Positions 23,201 through 32,058 of a DNA stretch of 64,000 bases are shown here, one piece after another. Made by a program: the position numbers and the translations under genes. Positions within the stretch are counted from its first letter, which is position 1, and each line of letters opens with the position of its first letter. The notes under the pieces are model-generated. The model made no database searches. It was not told where the DNA came from and worked only from the letters and a program-made list of their open reading frames with translations. The DNA is taken from assembly GCA_020137815.1 (NCBI GenBank), contig CM035356.1, positions 132,001 to 196,000 on the forward strand. Reading direction: 5' to 3'. The DNA comes from Hormiphora californensis. Lineage: Eukaryota > Ctenophora > Tentaculata > Cydippida > Pleurobrachiidae.

Positions 23201-26200
23201 ACTCTGTCAATGTGTCATGACGTGTCATAAGGCGGGTGTTTCCTCCTATATTTTATATTTGACTAGGCAAGGAGATGATTGTGACATCTCGTGTGTGTTT
23301 CAGGTATCAAGGGACTGCGGGATAGTCAACAGAATGGGCACTGTGTCATCAGCTCTAATCCAGAGTGCCCCGGTGCCATTCTAACCTCTATGGGACACCC
23401 TCTAACTATAATAGCAGTCACCTCTCCCATCATCCTTCCCACAGGTGAGGGATTTACTATTGTTATTATTTTTATTTACTATTATTATATATCATTTAGA
23501 TTCTAAAGTTAGAATCCGCTTTAAAATACCGCGTTAGGAGACTTATTTTCATTCAACACCTGCTTTACTTGTCTACTGCATATAACAGCTGCCCTGCAAC
23601 ACACGTCATATGAATGGAGGATTGTGAGCTGCTTGTCAACAAGCACACTGAATATGATATATGTGTAGCACACACTTGTGTAGAGTGTTTGATCAACAGA
23701 CAATTCAAATAGTTATACCAGCACAGCTATAATTCAGCTATGTTCCCATTGCAATTCCTGATGCCTGATTCCACTGCAGGCACCACCACACTACTAATAG
23801 GGAGAGAATGGATCAGTATCGCAGCTAAAAGGAACGCATCACAATGCCAAGCTAAGGTGAAGTTGACGTAAGTAAAACATGAAGTAATGACCTAATGACT
23901 TCAGCTAAAATTAGTTATGGAATAATTTTACGATTTGTGACAGCTGTATTATCATGTACTTGTCCTCCACCCCTTACTTAACAAGTACTTCCAGGGTGGC
24001 AGAAGATAACCCTGAGGTACTTTCTGTGCGTGTTACGAGTCCTAAGATTAGGGAGGAGGTTGAGTTTAATGGGTCTGTTGTACTGGGATCGGGAGAGGGA
24101 TCAAACCTTCGGATAACTGTGAGAGAATTGTGATTTGCTCTACTGCTACACTCATCCCGACACAATCTGACATATTCTCCCTTCATTGTATGTTATTATT
24201 ATGTTGTATTTCAGATGCCTGGTGTGGATGTCGGAAAACAACACTGCAAGATCTCCAAGACTCCTGAGGGGCACTGGGTTCTCCGCTCCCTAGCTCCCTC
24301 TCTCTTTATCTTCCTCCAGTTGATCAACCCTGCCCAGGAGGTGGCTGTTGCTCCTGGAACTGAGTTGTTACTGGGTGAGTTTAGGATTATATCGAACTTT
24401 TTATCATGGAAAAATTTGAACGTTATATACAATAAATAAATGTCAATAAATAAAGCCGCACGTCCCGGGCTCCACCAACATGGAGTCAGTCCAATATAAC
24501 AGGTGGCACCCAGAGTAAAAATATATATGTATTCAAAATTGTTCTTAATTAAACCTATAAGAACAGTTCTCAACTCTCAACCCTTCACTGCATACTGGTA
24601 GAAGAAGATTAACGGTGCGCTGAAGACGAGGGAGGTGGTCTAATGGCGGCGTCCGAGGCAGGAGAGCTGGAGCGGTGTGTCTGTAGTAGCTGGGAAAGTT
24701 AAGGGGGAGCAGGGGGTGTAATAGATTTAAATAAGCGAGTCGTCAGTCCAATCGAGAAAATATCAAGGGAAGATGATTGTCTGATTTCGACTGGGAGTTC
24801 TGACAAAAAAGCTGTTTCTAAAGTTCTGACAAAGTTCTGACAAAAAAGCTGTTTCTAAAGGCAGAGCTCAGAGGTTGAACAGTACAGCCAACCGTGGTGA
24901 AATCGACAAGGTCAATTATGTCACGGTTAGCCCGGGTTCGGTAAGAGATGTCAGTAGAGCTCTTAAGAAAGAGATAAGGGGGAAGATCAAGATTTATAAT
25001 ACCCGAAATAACTTTGTAGAACAGCTTGAGATCATTAAAGAGAAAGTGAAGGTGAATAGGGAGAATACTAAAGTTGGATAAGTTAAGATAATATATTTCC
25101 TCACTCCAACTCACAGTGGGATTGACGCCATACACCCACTTGATGGCCCTCTTCTGAGCTGCCTCAAGCTTTACACGGAGACCCGCCTACTTATATATAA
25201 TATCAAGAGACAGAGAAAGAGACAGAGACAGAGACAGAGATAGAGATAGAGACAGAGACAGAGACAGAGACAGAGACAGAGACAGAGACAGAGACAGAGA
25301 CAGAGACAGAGATGTACCAATAAAGAAATTAGCCTCTTGGAAATATTTTTTCCCTGCCCGGGTGAATGCCCGAAGGGCATTCACCCGGATGATGTTTTTA
25401 GCACGCACGTGCTAAAAAGATCATTCAGGGTTTAGAAATCAGCAGATCGTGGGGGTTAACTAAATGTCCGTCCGTCCGTCACGGACAACGCCTAACAACA
25501 AGTCTGCTCCTTCATAAAACTTTCATCTCACGCTTCGTTGATTCAACAAAGGAAATGATTAACACTTATTGTGGCGCGCAATTACTCGCTGATAGCACTT
25601 CCCACTATCACCTGAAATCACTTTGGGCGCCCTACAGCCATGCCATGAAGTGGTAGAACGTCTTCCAAGCATGAAACTACTGTCACACTAGTGACTCGAG
25701 TTGAGATGCGGTTAAAGTTGAAGCACTTGGTTACCAACTGGGGTCTCCTAAGCAACTGCCTTGGTTGCCATAACAACTGTCTTGGTTACCATGGCAACTA
25801 CTTTGGTTACCATAGCAACTGCGTTGGTTACCATAGCAACTAACCTAGTTACCTTAGTAACCAACATCGCATCAGCCAAAAAATGCTCTTTGAGCACAAA
25901 ATTCATCAGGAAATCCAGTTTTGAAGCTTATTCATCAATTTTAAATCCATTTGTGGCAGGGAAACACTGCATTATGAACACATAATGCAATAATTCTTGT
26001 TTCAGTCAAAAACTTCGAACTTCAGTGTGTGTCACAGGCCGTAGTTTTGGCGTTTTGGGCGCACGAAAAGGGGGGGGGTTTATATCGTTGTATATAGTAT
26101 TGCAAAAGGGGGGGTTTTTATATCGTTGTATGTAGTATTGCAAAAGGGGGGGGGGGTTATATCGTTGTATGTAGTATTGCAAAAGGGGGGGTTATATCGT

Positions 26201-26814
26201 TGTATGTAGTATTGCAAAAAGCTGATTTTACTATTGGTATCTCGGTTGCTGCAGTAGTATGGTTGTAACATGCAGCACGTTTAAAACCTACCACCTCTTC
26301 ACAATTCACATGCAACACATTCCCTTAAAAAAGATCTAAAACGCATCAACAAAACACACTTCCAATTTTATCGAAATGGAAGTATTCGACATCTGATCAT
26401 ATATTTCTGAAGTAAGGTACACCTTTGCCCACTAAAGTCGTAGTATCGGTTATATCCAGGAACGGTATCCAGATGCGCCATACAGACTTCGCGTAATTAC
26501 TAGGGATGATAACTTTTCTTCGCAGCTTCACACGGCAGGGAAATTCAGCGTTATGTTATAACATAATGCAAATAATCTTGTTATTTGACGAAATTGGCCA
26601 AGAAACAAAGGCGTAAAGCCCAAACAAGTTTCCGACAAGCTAATAAAAATAGTGTGCAACCCAGGGGGTGACAACTTCAAAAAAACCGACTTTAATATAA
26701 TTCCTGATCATGTGTAATTTTACAGGAACGTCTTCAGTTGTGACAGTACAGTGTGAGGAGGAGGTGGATGAAGGAATCGGGATGTCAGACACTTGCTCCA
26801 AAATATCTGGATAG
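17275..26814 (+). CDS. DED-TIR-FHA-FHA protein (candidate new architecture)
   Basis: Twelve exons: 17275-17387, 17694-17788, 17962-18057, 18288-18409, 18476-18643, 19177-19303, 22817-22909, 23304-23444, 23780-23867, 23995-24118, 24215-24374, 26726-26814. All phases agree; 471 residues. Residues 1-100 form a [26 protein letters not shown] and the RKDL motif of helix 6, very close to FADD. Residues about 115-240 read as [45 protein letters not shown] and IFPVLVG. Two repeats follow that look like FHA domains: the first with [19 protein letters not shown] and a TLLIG end; the second with [30 protein letters not shown] and an ELLLG end. Inferred role: cytosolic innate-immune or cell-death adaptor with phosphopeptide-type modules. 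DED is firm, TIR likely, FHA tentative. Exons 6-7 are 3.5 kb apart, so a fusion of two genes must be excluded. Confidence 0.7.
17597..17646 (-). mobile_element. Fragment of hairpin-ended repeat
   Basis: CCTATGCCTTTTTGCAAAAA and GCATCCAGGTGAA are the inverse of the 5' hairpin of copies A and B. A truncated copy in intron 1 of the DED gene. Confidence 0.55.
18929..19143. mobile_element. hAT-like MITE, 215 bp
   Basis: Imperfect inverted ends: CAGTGATGCTCCGTCATATT at the left and AATTTCACGGAGTACCACTG at the right. CAGTG-type termini suggest hAT, but I see no 8-bp target duplication. In intron 5 of the DED gene, 33 nt before exon 6. Confidence 0.55.
19440..20590 (-). pseudogene. Penelope-like element, 5'-truncated, RT end plus GIY-YIG
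   Basis: Open from about 20577 to the stop at 19615 on the minus strand. The C-terminal RT/connector portion reads [29 protein letters not shown] and [21 protein letters not shown] endonuclease follows: [20 protein letters not shown] with the arginine of [10 protein letters not shown] and a late Glu in [13 protein letters not shown] just upstream (YLPYLDV side) and loss of the catalytic RT show 5' truncation. 3' sequence to about 19440 includes a CTGAAGA...GAAA hairpin-like piece. It lies antisense in intron 6 of the DED gene. Confidence 0.85.
20752..21807 (-). CDS. Single-exon rhodopsin-like GPCR (orphan)
   Basis: An intact 351-residue ORF with seven hydrophobic segments: TM1 [21 protein letters not shown]3 around [19 protein letters not shown]6 [19 protein letters not shown], and TM7 ending [16 protein letters not shown], which has the class A NPxxY motif. 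An extracellular Cys pair is plausible ([11 protein letters not shown]). The canonical DRY after TM3 is absent; the position reads TIRFLQ. Two NNS/NTT sites lie outside the membrane. The ligand is not predictable. The gene is nested antisense in intron 6 of the DED gene, next to the Penelope fragment, and its lack of introns, unlike its neighbours, fits either an intronless receptor family or retroposition. Confidence 0.75.
   Translation of the reverse strand: MAIFSEGGTSNPDFTLFLFFLFLPCISCPLNFTILLHNYRKPASIARTLYMILSGMDLLGMPIISTRMMTGLWPGKLESCYEDTLQAPICNNSYYMYMEVIEPWSWKSVFTYINGVFTLVPVVTTSLFSTIRFLQIQFPYLYIPERAVVWGLVIGAILPLLVDMVCLMTGEVLYIYVNTVTQIMGYDAVISLGWNTTTTRRVIWKAGCTGYYLLIVAIGCICGILTIIHLFWRHIRPIAGVPLPLSSTLKVLILNSLSCLWVTIIIFNVTFWGDDEDDSVVASNMPIWRLIMNEFMVWVVSPCLTSILNPVIYLLMSPNARIVLLRYFMTKVTAITGSGDSMGPRMAVETL
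21808..22816. other. Remainder of DED-gene intron 6
   Basis: Contains the presumed GPCR promoter. Short ORFs at 21895, 22463 and 22518 lack splice sites or domain signals. Nothing else seen. Confidence 0.4.
24440..25195 (-). pseudogene. 5'-truncated LINE ORF2 C-terminus and 3' UTR
   Basis: The minus strand reads [17 protein letters not shown], then [18 protein letters not shown] and [14 protein letters not shown], the conserved tail of LINE ORF2 proteins. A short duplication at 24794-24860 breaks the end of the frame. Lies in the last intron of the DED gene. Confidence 0.65.
25205..25311. repeat. (GACAGA)n microsatellite
   Basis: About 17 hexamer copies with two GATAGA variants. Leu/Cys and Leu/Ser ORFs on the other strand are artefacts. 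Confidence 0.93.
25345..26001. mobile_element. Hairpin-ended repeat, copy C
   Basis: Left end TTTTTTCCCTGCCCGGG with GAATGCCCGAAGGGCATTC hairpin. Right end GGGAAACACTGCATTATG, inverse CATAATGC and TTCTTGTT. The interior diverges from A and B and carries a tandem array of 14-bp palindromes (25764-25862). Confidence 0.75.
25745..25862. repeat. Tandem X-box-like palindromes
   Basis: Five units of about 22-23 bp, each with an imperfect palindrome: GTTGCCATAACAAC, GTTACCATGGCAAC, GTTACCATAGCAAC (twice) and GTTACCTTAGTAAC. The second fits the RFX X-box consensus. Inside hairpin-ended repeat C; function unknown. Confidence 0.7.
26065..26220. repeat. About four copies of a 35-bp G-run repeat
   Basis: Units share TATATCGTTGTATGTAGTAT and GCAAAA with a variable run of G. 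No coding. Confidence 0.85.
26527..26581. mobile_element. 3' end of hairpin-ended repeat, copy D
   Basis: TTCACACGGCAGGGAAATTC, GTTATGTTATAACATAATGC and AATAATCTTG, nearly the same as the end of copy B. The rest is missing or replaced. Confidence 0.65.
26654..26697. mobile_element. Single end of AGTCGGATTTT-family MITE
   Basis: GGGGGTGACAACTTCAAAAA then CCGACTTTA matches the right end at 60328-60358. No partner end was found to the left. It ends 28 nt before the last DED-gene exon. Confidence 0.55.
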
Positions 26815-26829
26815 AGAAGAGGAGAGAGA

Positions 26830-27003
<174 letters not shown>

Positions 27004-27358
27004 AGGACTGTGTGCATGAAAGTTGTACACGATGTTGTGGATCTGACTCTGTGTAACATGCAAAGAAGTTTGCTTTGGTTACACGTCTATTATAAACACA
27101 TACAAGGCTAAAGTTGTAACAACGATAGATAGTACAAAATAATAGTTGACATAATTTAATTCGACAAACACAAAAATTGAGTCATTTAACTTTTATTTAC
27201 GTAAGAAAAGAAAAAAAAGCTCCGCTTTTAAACGCGGTCAATATCACGATGAGGCCTCATGAGGCCTGGTTATGGCTATTCATATTATCTTAGTGGTAGG
27301 TACATAGTGAGTAAGTTTGCATGTCCTCTAAAATACACAGTGACACGCGTCCAACAAT

Positions 27359-30300
27359 TCATTCTTTCATCACGGTTGTGTATGTAGGCTCCTTGTCACC
27401 CCTGACCTCATGGTTATCGTAGATTTCCTCGTCTCCCTCCTCCTCTGAGTAATCAGGTGATTTGGTGCAAGTTGGGGGAAGTGGTGGTGGTAGGGACGGT
27501 ACCTGATCCATTCCACTACCATCTCCATGATAACCTTCTGCTCTGTGATTTGTATAAATCTCATTTATTTCCAGTAGCATTTCAGATCTTGTTTTCCGTT
27601 TGAACACCCCCGCACGAGCCAGGACTACCACTAACAAAGCCAGGAGGGTTGAACCACCAAAAACAGCCCCAACTACGGCCAGAAAGATACTTGTAGTAGC
27701 GGGCCTTACCCCCACAACAGTAGTGATTCTCCCTGCTTTCGTTTCACCGTTATTGTAACTGGTCACATCAACAATTCTGGAGGTGTATTGGACTAGCAGG
27801 GTGAGATTGACAAATGAAGCTGCCTGCTCTACATCAACCTGTGTATCCACGCTGATAATCCGAGAGTTAGCCCCTCCTGATTTTAGATTCCTAACCTCAC
27901 AAGTCAAGTTTACACACTCCCAATCTTTGTCATCCTCCTGACAGTCAACCACGGGCAAGCTGGAGTGCTGCGTACCATTTGAGATTTCCAGGAACTCGTT
28001 TTGTAGATTTCGGTAATTCAGGGTTTCCTCTGTTCCCCTGGTACACGAGAAATCGCCGGTATCAGGACCAGTTATGTTCGATAAGTATATCACCTCTTTC
28101 CCACGGTACATAACTGGATACATGATGTTGACCTCAACCGACGCGACCATGGGACTATCAATGTTGTTAAGAGTTAAATCGAGGGACTGACTTGGACCAA
28201 GACCATACAGAGTTGTGGAGCTCGATTTGTACCCTGAACTGATCAGTCCTGTCATGCTATCTGGTTCGAAGCTGCTTGTTGTGGTAATAGCTGAGAGTTT
28301 CAGTGTTGGAATCTCAAATTGGAGGGTGTTATCAGCTGGGTTGAGTTCCTTTGATCTTTGTGAGGTGAGAGTGACTGTGAAGTTAACCCTCTCCCCATAT
28401 CCTGAAGCTGCGTTTGGCAGTGGCAGATTGAGAACCATCTCCATCTGGTTGGTAGTGGTGGATGTTATTTCACACCACGAAATCGAGGGGTTAGAAGCGC
28501 AGGGACCCTCACAGCCATCACTCAGTGAGACTGCGTAACTATCGGTCGTTATCGCCTCACTGCAGTTGCTCATATTTCGTTGAAGGGATGTGAATGGTAG
28601 GTCAAAGTTTAGGAACTCATTTATGAAGGTCCCTGCTTTTACCTGCACTGTAACTGTAAAGTGAAGCGTCTCCGAGCCGCTTCCAAGATAGAGAGTTGTG
28701 TTGTTAGGAGCAACGAATGAACCTCCTTTCTCCCTGGTGACTGTCCATGTGAGGTCTACAGCAAAATCAGCCTCACACACTTCCTTCCCACACACTCCTA
28801 CAGGCTGTAGAACACGGTCAATACTCACCAGACTATCAGGTACAAATGCAACCTCACGGTGGCTCGGTATTGGATGGTGACGGAATGAGAATGTAATGTT
28901 AATAGGAGACATGTCAAATTCTCGGGCAGTCACGTATCGATCAAAGGTAACATTCCTACACATCACCACGTTAGTAATGATCCTCTCAAACTGTGTCTCA
29001 CTGGCGGTTATGTTAGCGTGACGGGATACCCAGCTGACTGTGATATTAGCAGCAGTATTCTGCTCAGAGTGACTCAAACACACAGAGCAAGTGAAGGCCG
29101 TGGAAGCCCCATCGAGATCGTAGCTAGCTGGACACGTTAACTCTGGAATAAGTGACGTGACGGGGAGAAAACTGTAGATTGAGATGAAATCGATACCCGA
29201 GATAGCTATCTGTGAAGATGTAACTGCAATGTCAAGTCCGAAAGACTCGATATTTTCTTCTGTGACCACCTGTACAGCTGTATCTGCAATACCCTCCCCA
29301 GTAGCAAGGTATATGCTGACTGAACTGGAAAATGACGAGGCAACCGCTATATCAGAATAACCGTTACCGTCCTGGTCTTGGATATTTGCCAAGGTAGCTC
29401 CAAACATACCACAAATACCACTCACAATCCGGTTATGTTCAAATGAACCACCTGCCGAGAGCCGGTACACATGCACCACACCACAGTCCAAAACAGAGCC
29501 CACTTTTGTGGAGGGTGCCGAGATGAGAAGCTCCAGGATGGTGTTGGCATCTTTCCAAAAGAGTAATGCCGAACCGAAACCGTCAAATAGGTTTGGTGAT
29601 GTCAATGTGACGAGGATTGTTCCCACTTTTTGTATAGAAACAGTTCCACCCAGAATGTCAGACGTCTGTAATCTTCCTGAAACACACAATTTGATATTTA
29701 GTTGAAGTTCTGTCAGGCCAATGCTCTGACCACAGTTCTCGTGCACTCCGAAACGAGAATGGGTCAGGACAATGCTCTGACAGTTGAAGTTAGAAATATA
29801 AAGTTGAAAACATGGCCATTTCATACCTGACGTTGCTTCATATAAAACCCCAGAGAAAAGGATGGAGTGGTATGATGCCAGCCCTAATGATGTTATGGAG
29901 CTGTTTCCTCCTGTATCCATCTCCATGGTACCCTCCCTCCAGACTGCTCCTTCATAAAGCATCCCACTATCGTCCAACTTGTACCCGGGTGAAGTTAATG
30001 TTATCCTTCCCTCTGCATTATACCCTCCTTCAACACCCAGCAGACATGTATTACTCGCACTGTACTCTTTCGCCTTGTCGTTGGACGAGATACCCGTGTA
30101 AAACTCAATCCACGCTGATAGGAAGTTCTGGATTTTGATTTTCCTGACATCTGCGAGGCCGGTTTGCAGTGCAAACGAATACTCTTGTTTACAGTATCCA
30201 ATCACATAACTATTTGTAATATCTAGAACTAGATTATCTTGGTCACAAGACCCGCTCTTCGTCTGTGAATTATAGTCGTACGCTGCCACAAAAGTTCCAG

Positions 30301-31074
30301 CTGCACTATCAAATGTGATGGTGAGAGTTCTTGTTACAGAATTTCCCACCACCTCTACTTTTCCCTGAGACGTGCCGGTATGCCGGAGTTGAACACATGC
30401 TGTAGTTGTATCCCCATACTCCAGTGTCACCCCTGATCCTACCTCCTGCCAATTGGTCCGGTCACAATACGATATTTTGGATTGGATTCCACCCCCTGTC
30501 GATACCTCATAACACCTCCCCCGGGTGTTGATCACATTTTTACCAGACATTGCACAAAAGTTTATCTCGTGCCGAAAGCGTGGTGCACAGACTAGGAGCT
30601 TGCTCTCATCGGGGGAGAGTGACACAAGGAGTCCTAGATTCTGGAATGTTGTATCCTCATACTTTGAAGGAGATGGGATTGAGTTGATTGTAGAGCATGT
30701 GTCAGTGTGGTTTAGTGTTTCTCCACGACCTACAAAATATAAAATGTCAGCAATTCGATTAGATTTTTATCCAATTATGAATTGTCACTTGTTCTAGTGC
30801 TCTCCCTCTAAATTCTGCAGCTTTATTCACCTGGTAGAGAACAGTTGAACACTGCACCATGGGCGTTCCCTTCCATGGGATCTCCGACAAACACTGCCTT
30901 ATCTCCTAGCGATATGCTCGCCCCAAATCCTCCAAGACCTGAACCCACAATTCTTGAATTTTGACTCTCCTCCGTTGCAATATTGAAGGCGATAGAGGAG
31001 GCCGGAAAAAAGAACAGCAAAAGCAAAGCCATGGCAGGCAAATTGGTATATTGAGTAGTTACGAACCGTTGCAC
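27359..31074 (-). CDS. Integrin alpha chain
   Basis: Cell-matrix receptor subunit. Exons: 30831-31074, 29827-30729, 27359-29676. The second intron (29677-29826, 150 nt) is in frame without a stop, but GTATGA and TTTCAG sites remove it. Length is 1154 residues, or 1140 from the second Met (31032), which directly precedes a signal peptide MALLLLFFFPASSIA and is the better start. The beta-propeller has FG-GAP repeats: GLGGFGASISLGD, DGFGSALLF, and a calcium loop DQDGNGYSD after MFGATLANI. Ig-like thigh/calf regions with many Asn-glycosylation sites follow. One TM helix (SIFLAVVGAVFGGSTLLALL) precedes GVFKRK, a variant of the GFFKR beta-binding motif. The tail of about 80 residues has a PSLPPPLPP stretch and Tyr motifs EEIYDNHEV and EPTYTTVMKE, unusual for integrin alpha. 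No I-domain. Confidence 0.9.
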
Positions 31075-31527
31075 ACAACCTTCACAATAGGAACTAACAA
31101 CTACCCAGGGGCCTGAGGTTATTTCTAGTTCATCGTATATTATATATAACTTCCGCGGTATCTACTCAGTGTAAACCCAACTTCTTGAAACCAGAATGAG
31201 AAACGTTGAATTTGCGATCTTCCGAATTTAGATAAACACATCGCATGACTCGTCAGACCTGATTCCCGATTCAATCATCTACTTTTAGACGGGAAAGAAT
31301 CCTTATTCCTCTCCACCGAATACATCTGTCTGTTTTCAGTAATCAGTTTTGAATTGGGCGTCCGGCGTGTGTGTCAACTGTCACACAAATTGATCTGGTT
31401 TCATGTCTATTAACGGATGGCGCGAGTACTCCCAGATAGATACATCCGCGCGTTTTGAACCATGCTGCGCGCGGAGGATGGTAGTTGGACTTTTGGCGCT
31501 GACAAGGACATCCGATACATTTCAGTG
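31075..31527. promoter_or_regulatory. Integrin upstream region
   Basis: Between the integrin start and the MITE at 31528. No conserved element recognised beyond AT-rich sequence at about 31135-31150. Role inferred from position. Confidence 0.3.
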
Positions 31528-31757
31528 TAAAGTCGGATTTTTTTAAACTGTCACCCCCCTGAAATAACAAAATTTGTCATATCTCCGGTTCCTGATAAGA
31601 TAGAGACTTGAAATTTGGAGGTTCGGAAGAACTTAGCAAGATCTTCGTAATCTCCAAATTTCAAGTCTCTATCTCATTGCATCAGGAACCGGACTTATGG
31701 TCATTTAAAGAAATTTGAAAACTCTAAAAAACGACAGTTATTTAAAATCCGACTTTA
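31528..31757. mobile_element. TA-flanked foldback MITE, AGTCGGATTTT family
   Basis: Starts TAAAGTCGGATTTTTTTAAA and ends AAATCCGACTTTA. The left end also carries CTGTCACCCCCC as in the copy at 41552. The inner hairpin (GATAGAGACTTGAAATTTGG and its inverse) is shared with the copy at 3587-3813 in inverted arrangement. Confidence 0.85.
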
Positions 31758-31796
31758 GCGTTTTCGGTGAGCATCTGATAATAGCTGAAATAATAC

Positions 31797-31954
31797 AGTC
31801 AGCTGTCAGACCCCGATTTACCAGGAGGATAAATTCGCCCCGATACAGGAAATTAACGGTATTTGACCCCGATATACCGGGCACCCCGATTTACCGGGCA
31901 AAACCCTTTCCAGTTCCCCCAGAGCATCCCGGTAAATCGGGGTCCGACTGTATA
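31797..31954. mobile_element. TACAGTC-type hairpin MITE
   Basis: Left TACAGTCAGCTGTCAGACCCC and right GGGGTCCGACTGTA with arms CCCCGATTTACC / GGTAAATCGGGG; several CCCCGATATACCGGG words inside. A trace, GGTAAATCGGGGACTGT, lies at about 55981. No coding. Confidence 0.75.
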
Positions 31955-32058
31955 GTGTAAAAGTAAAAACAATTGGTTACTTCAATGGCGATAAATAAAA
32001 AGGACAAATTATGGCACTCAGACGCACAGCTGATAATAAAATATGTTAATATGAAACA

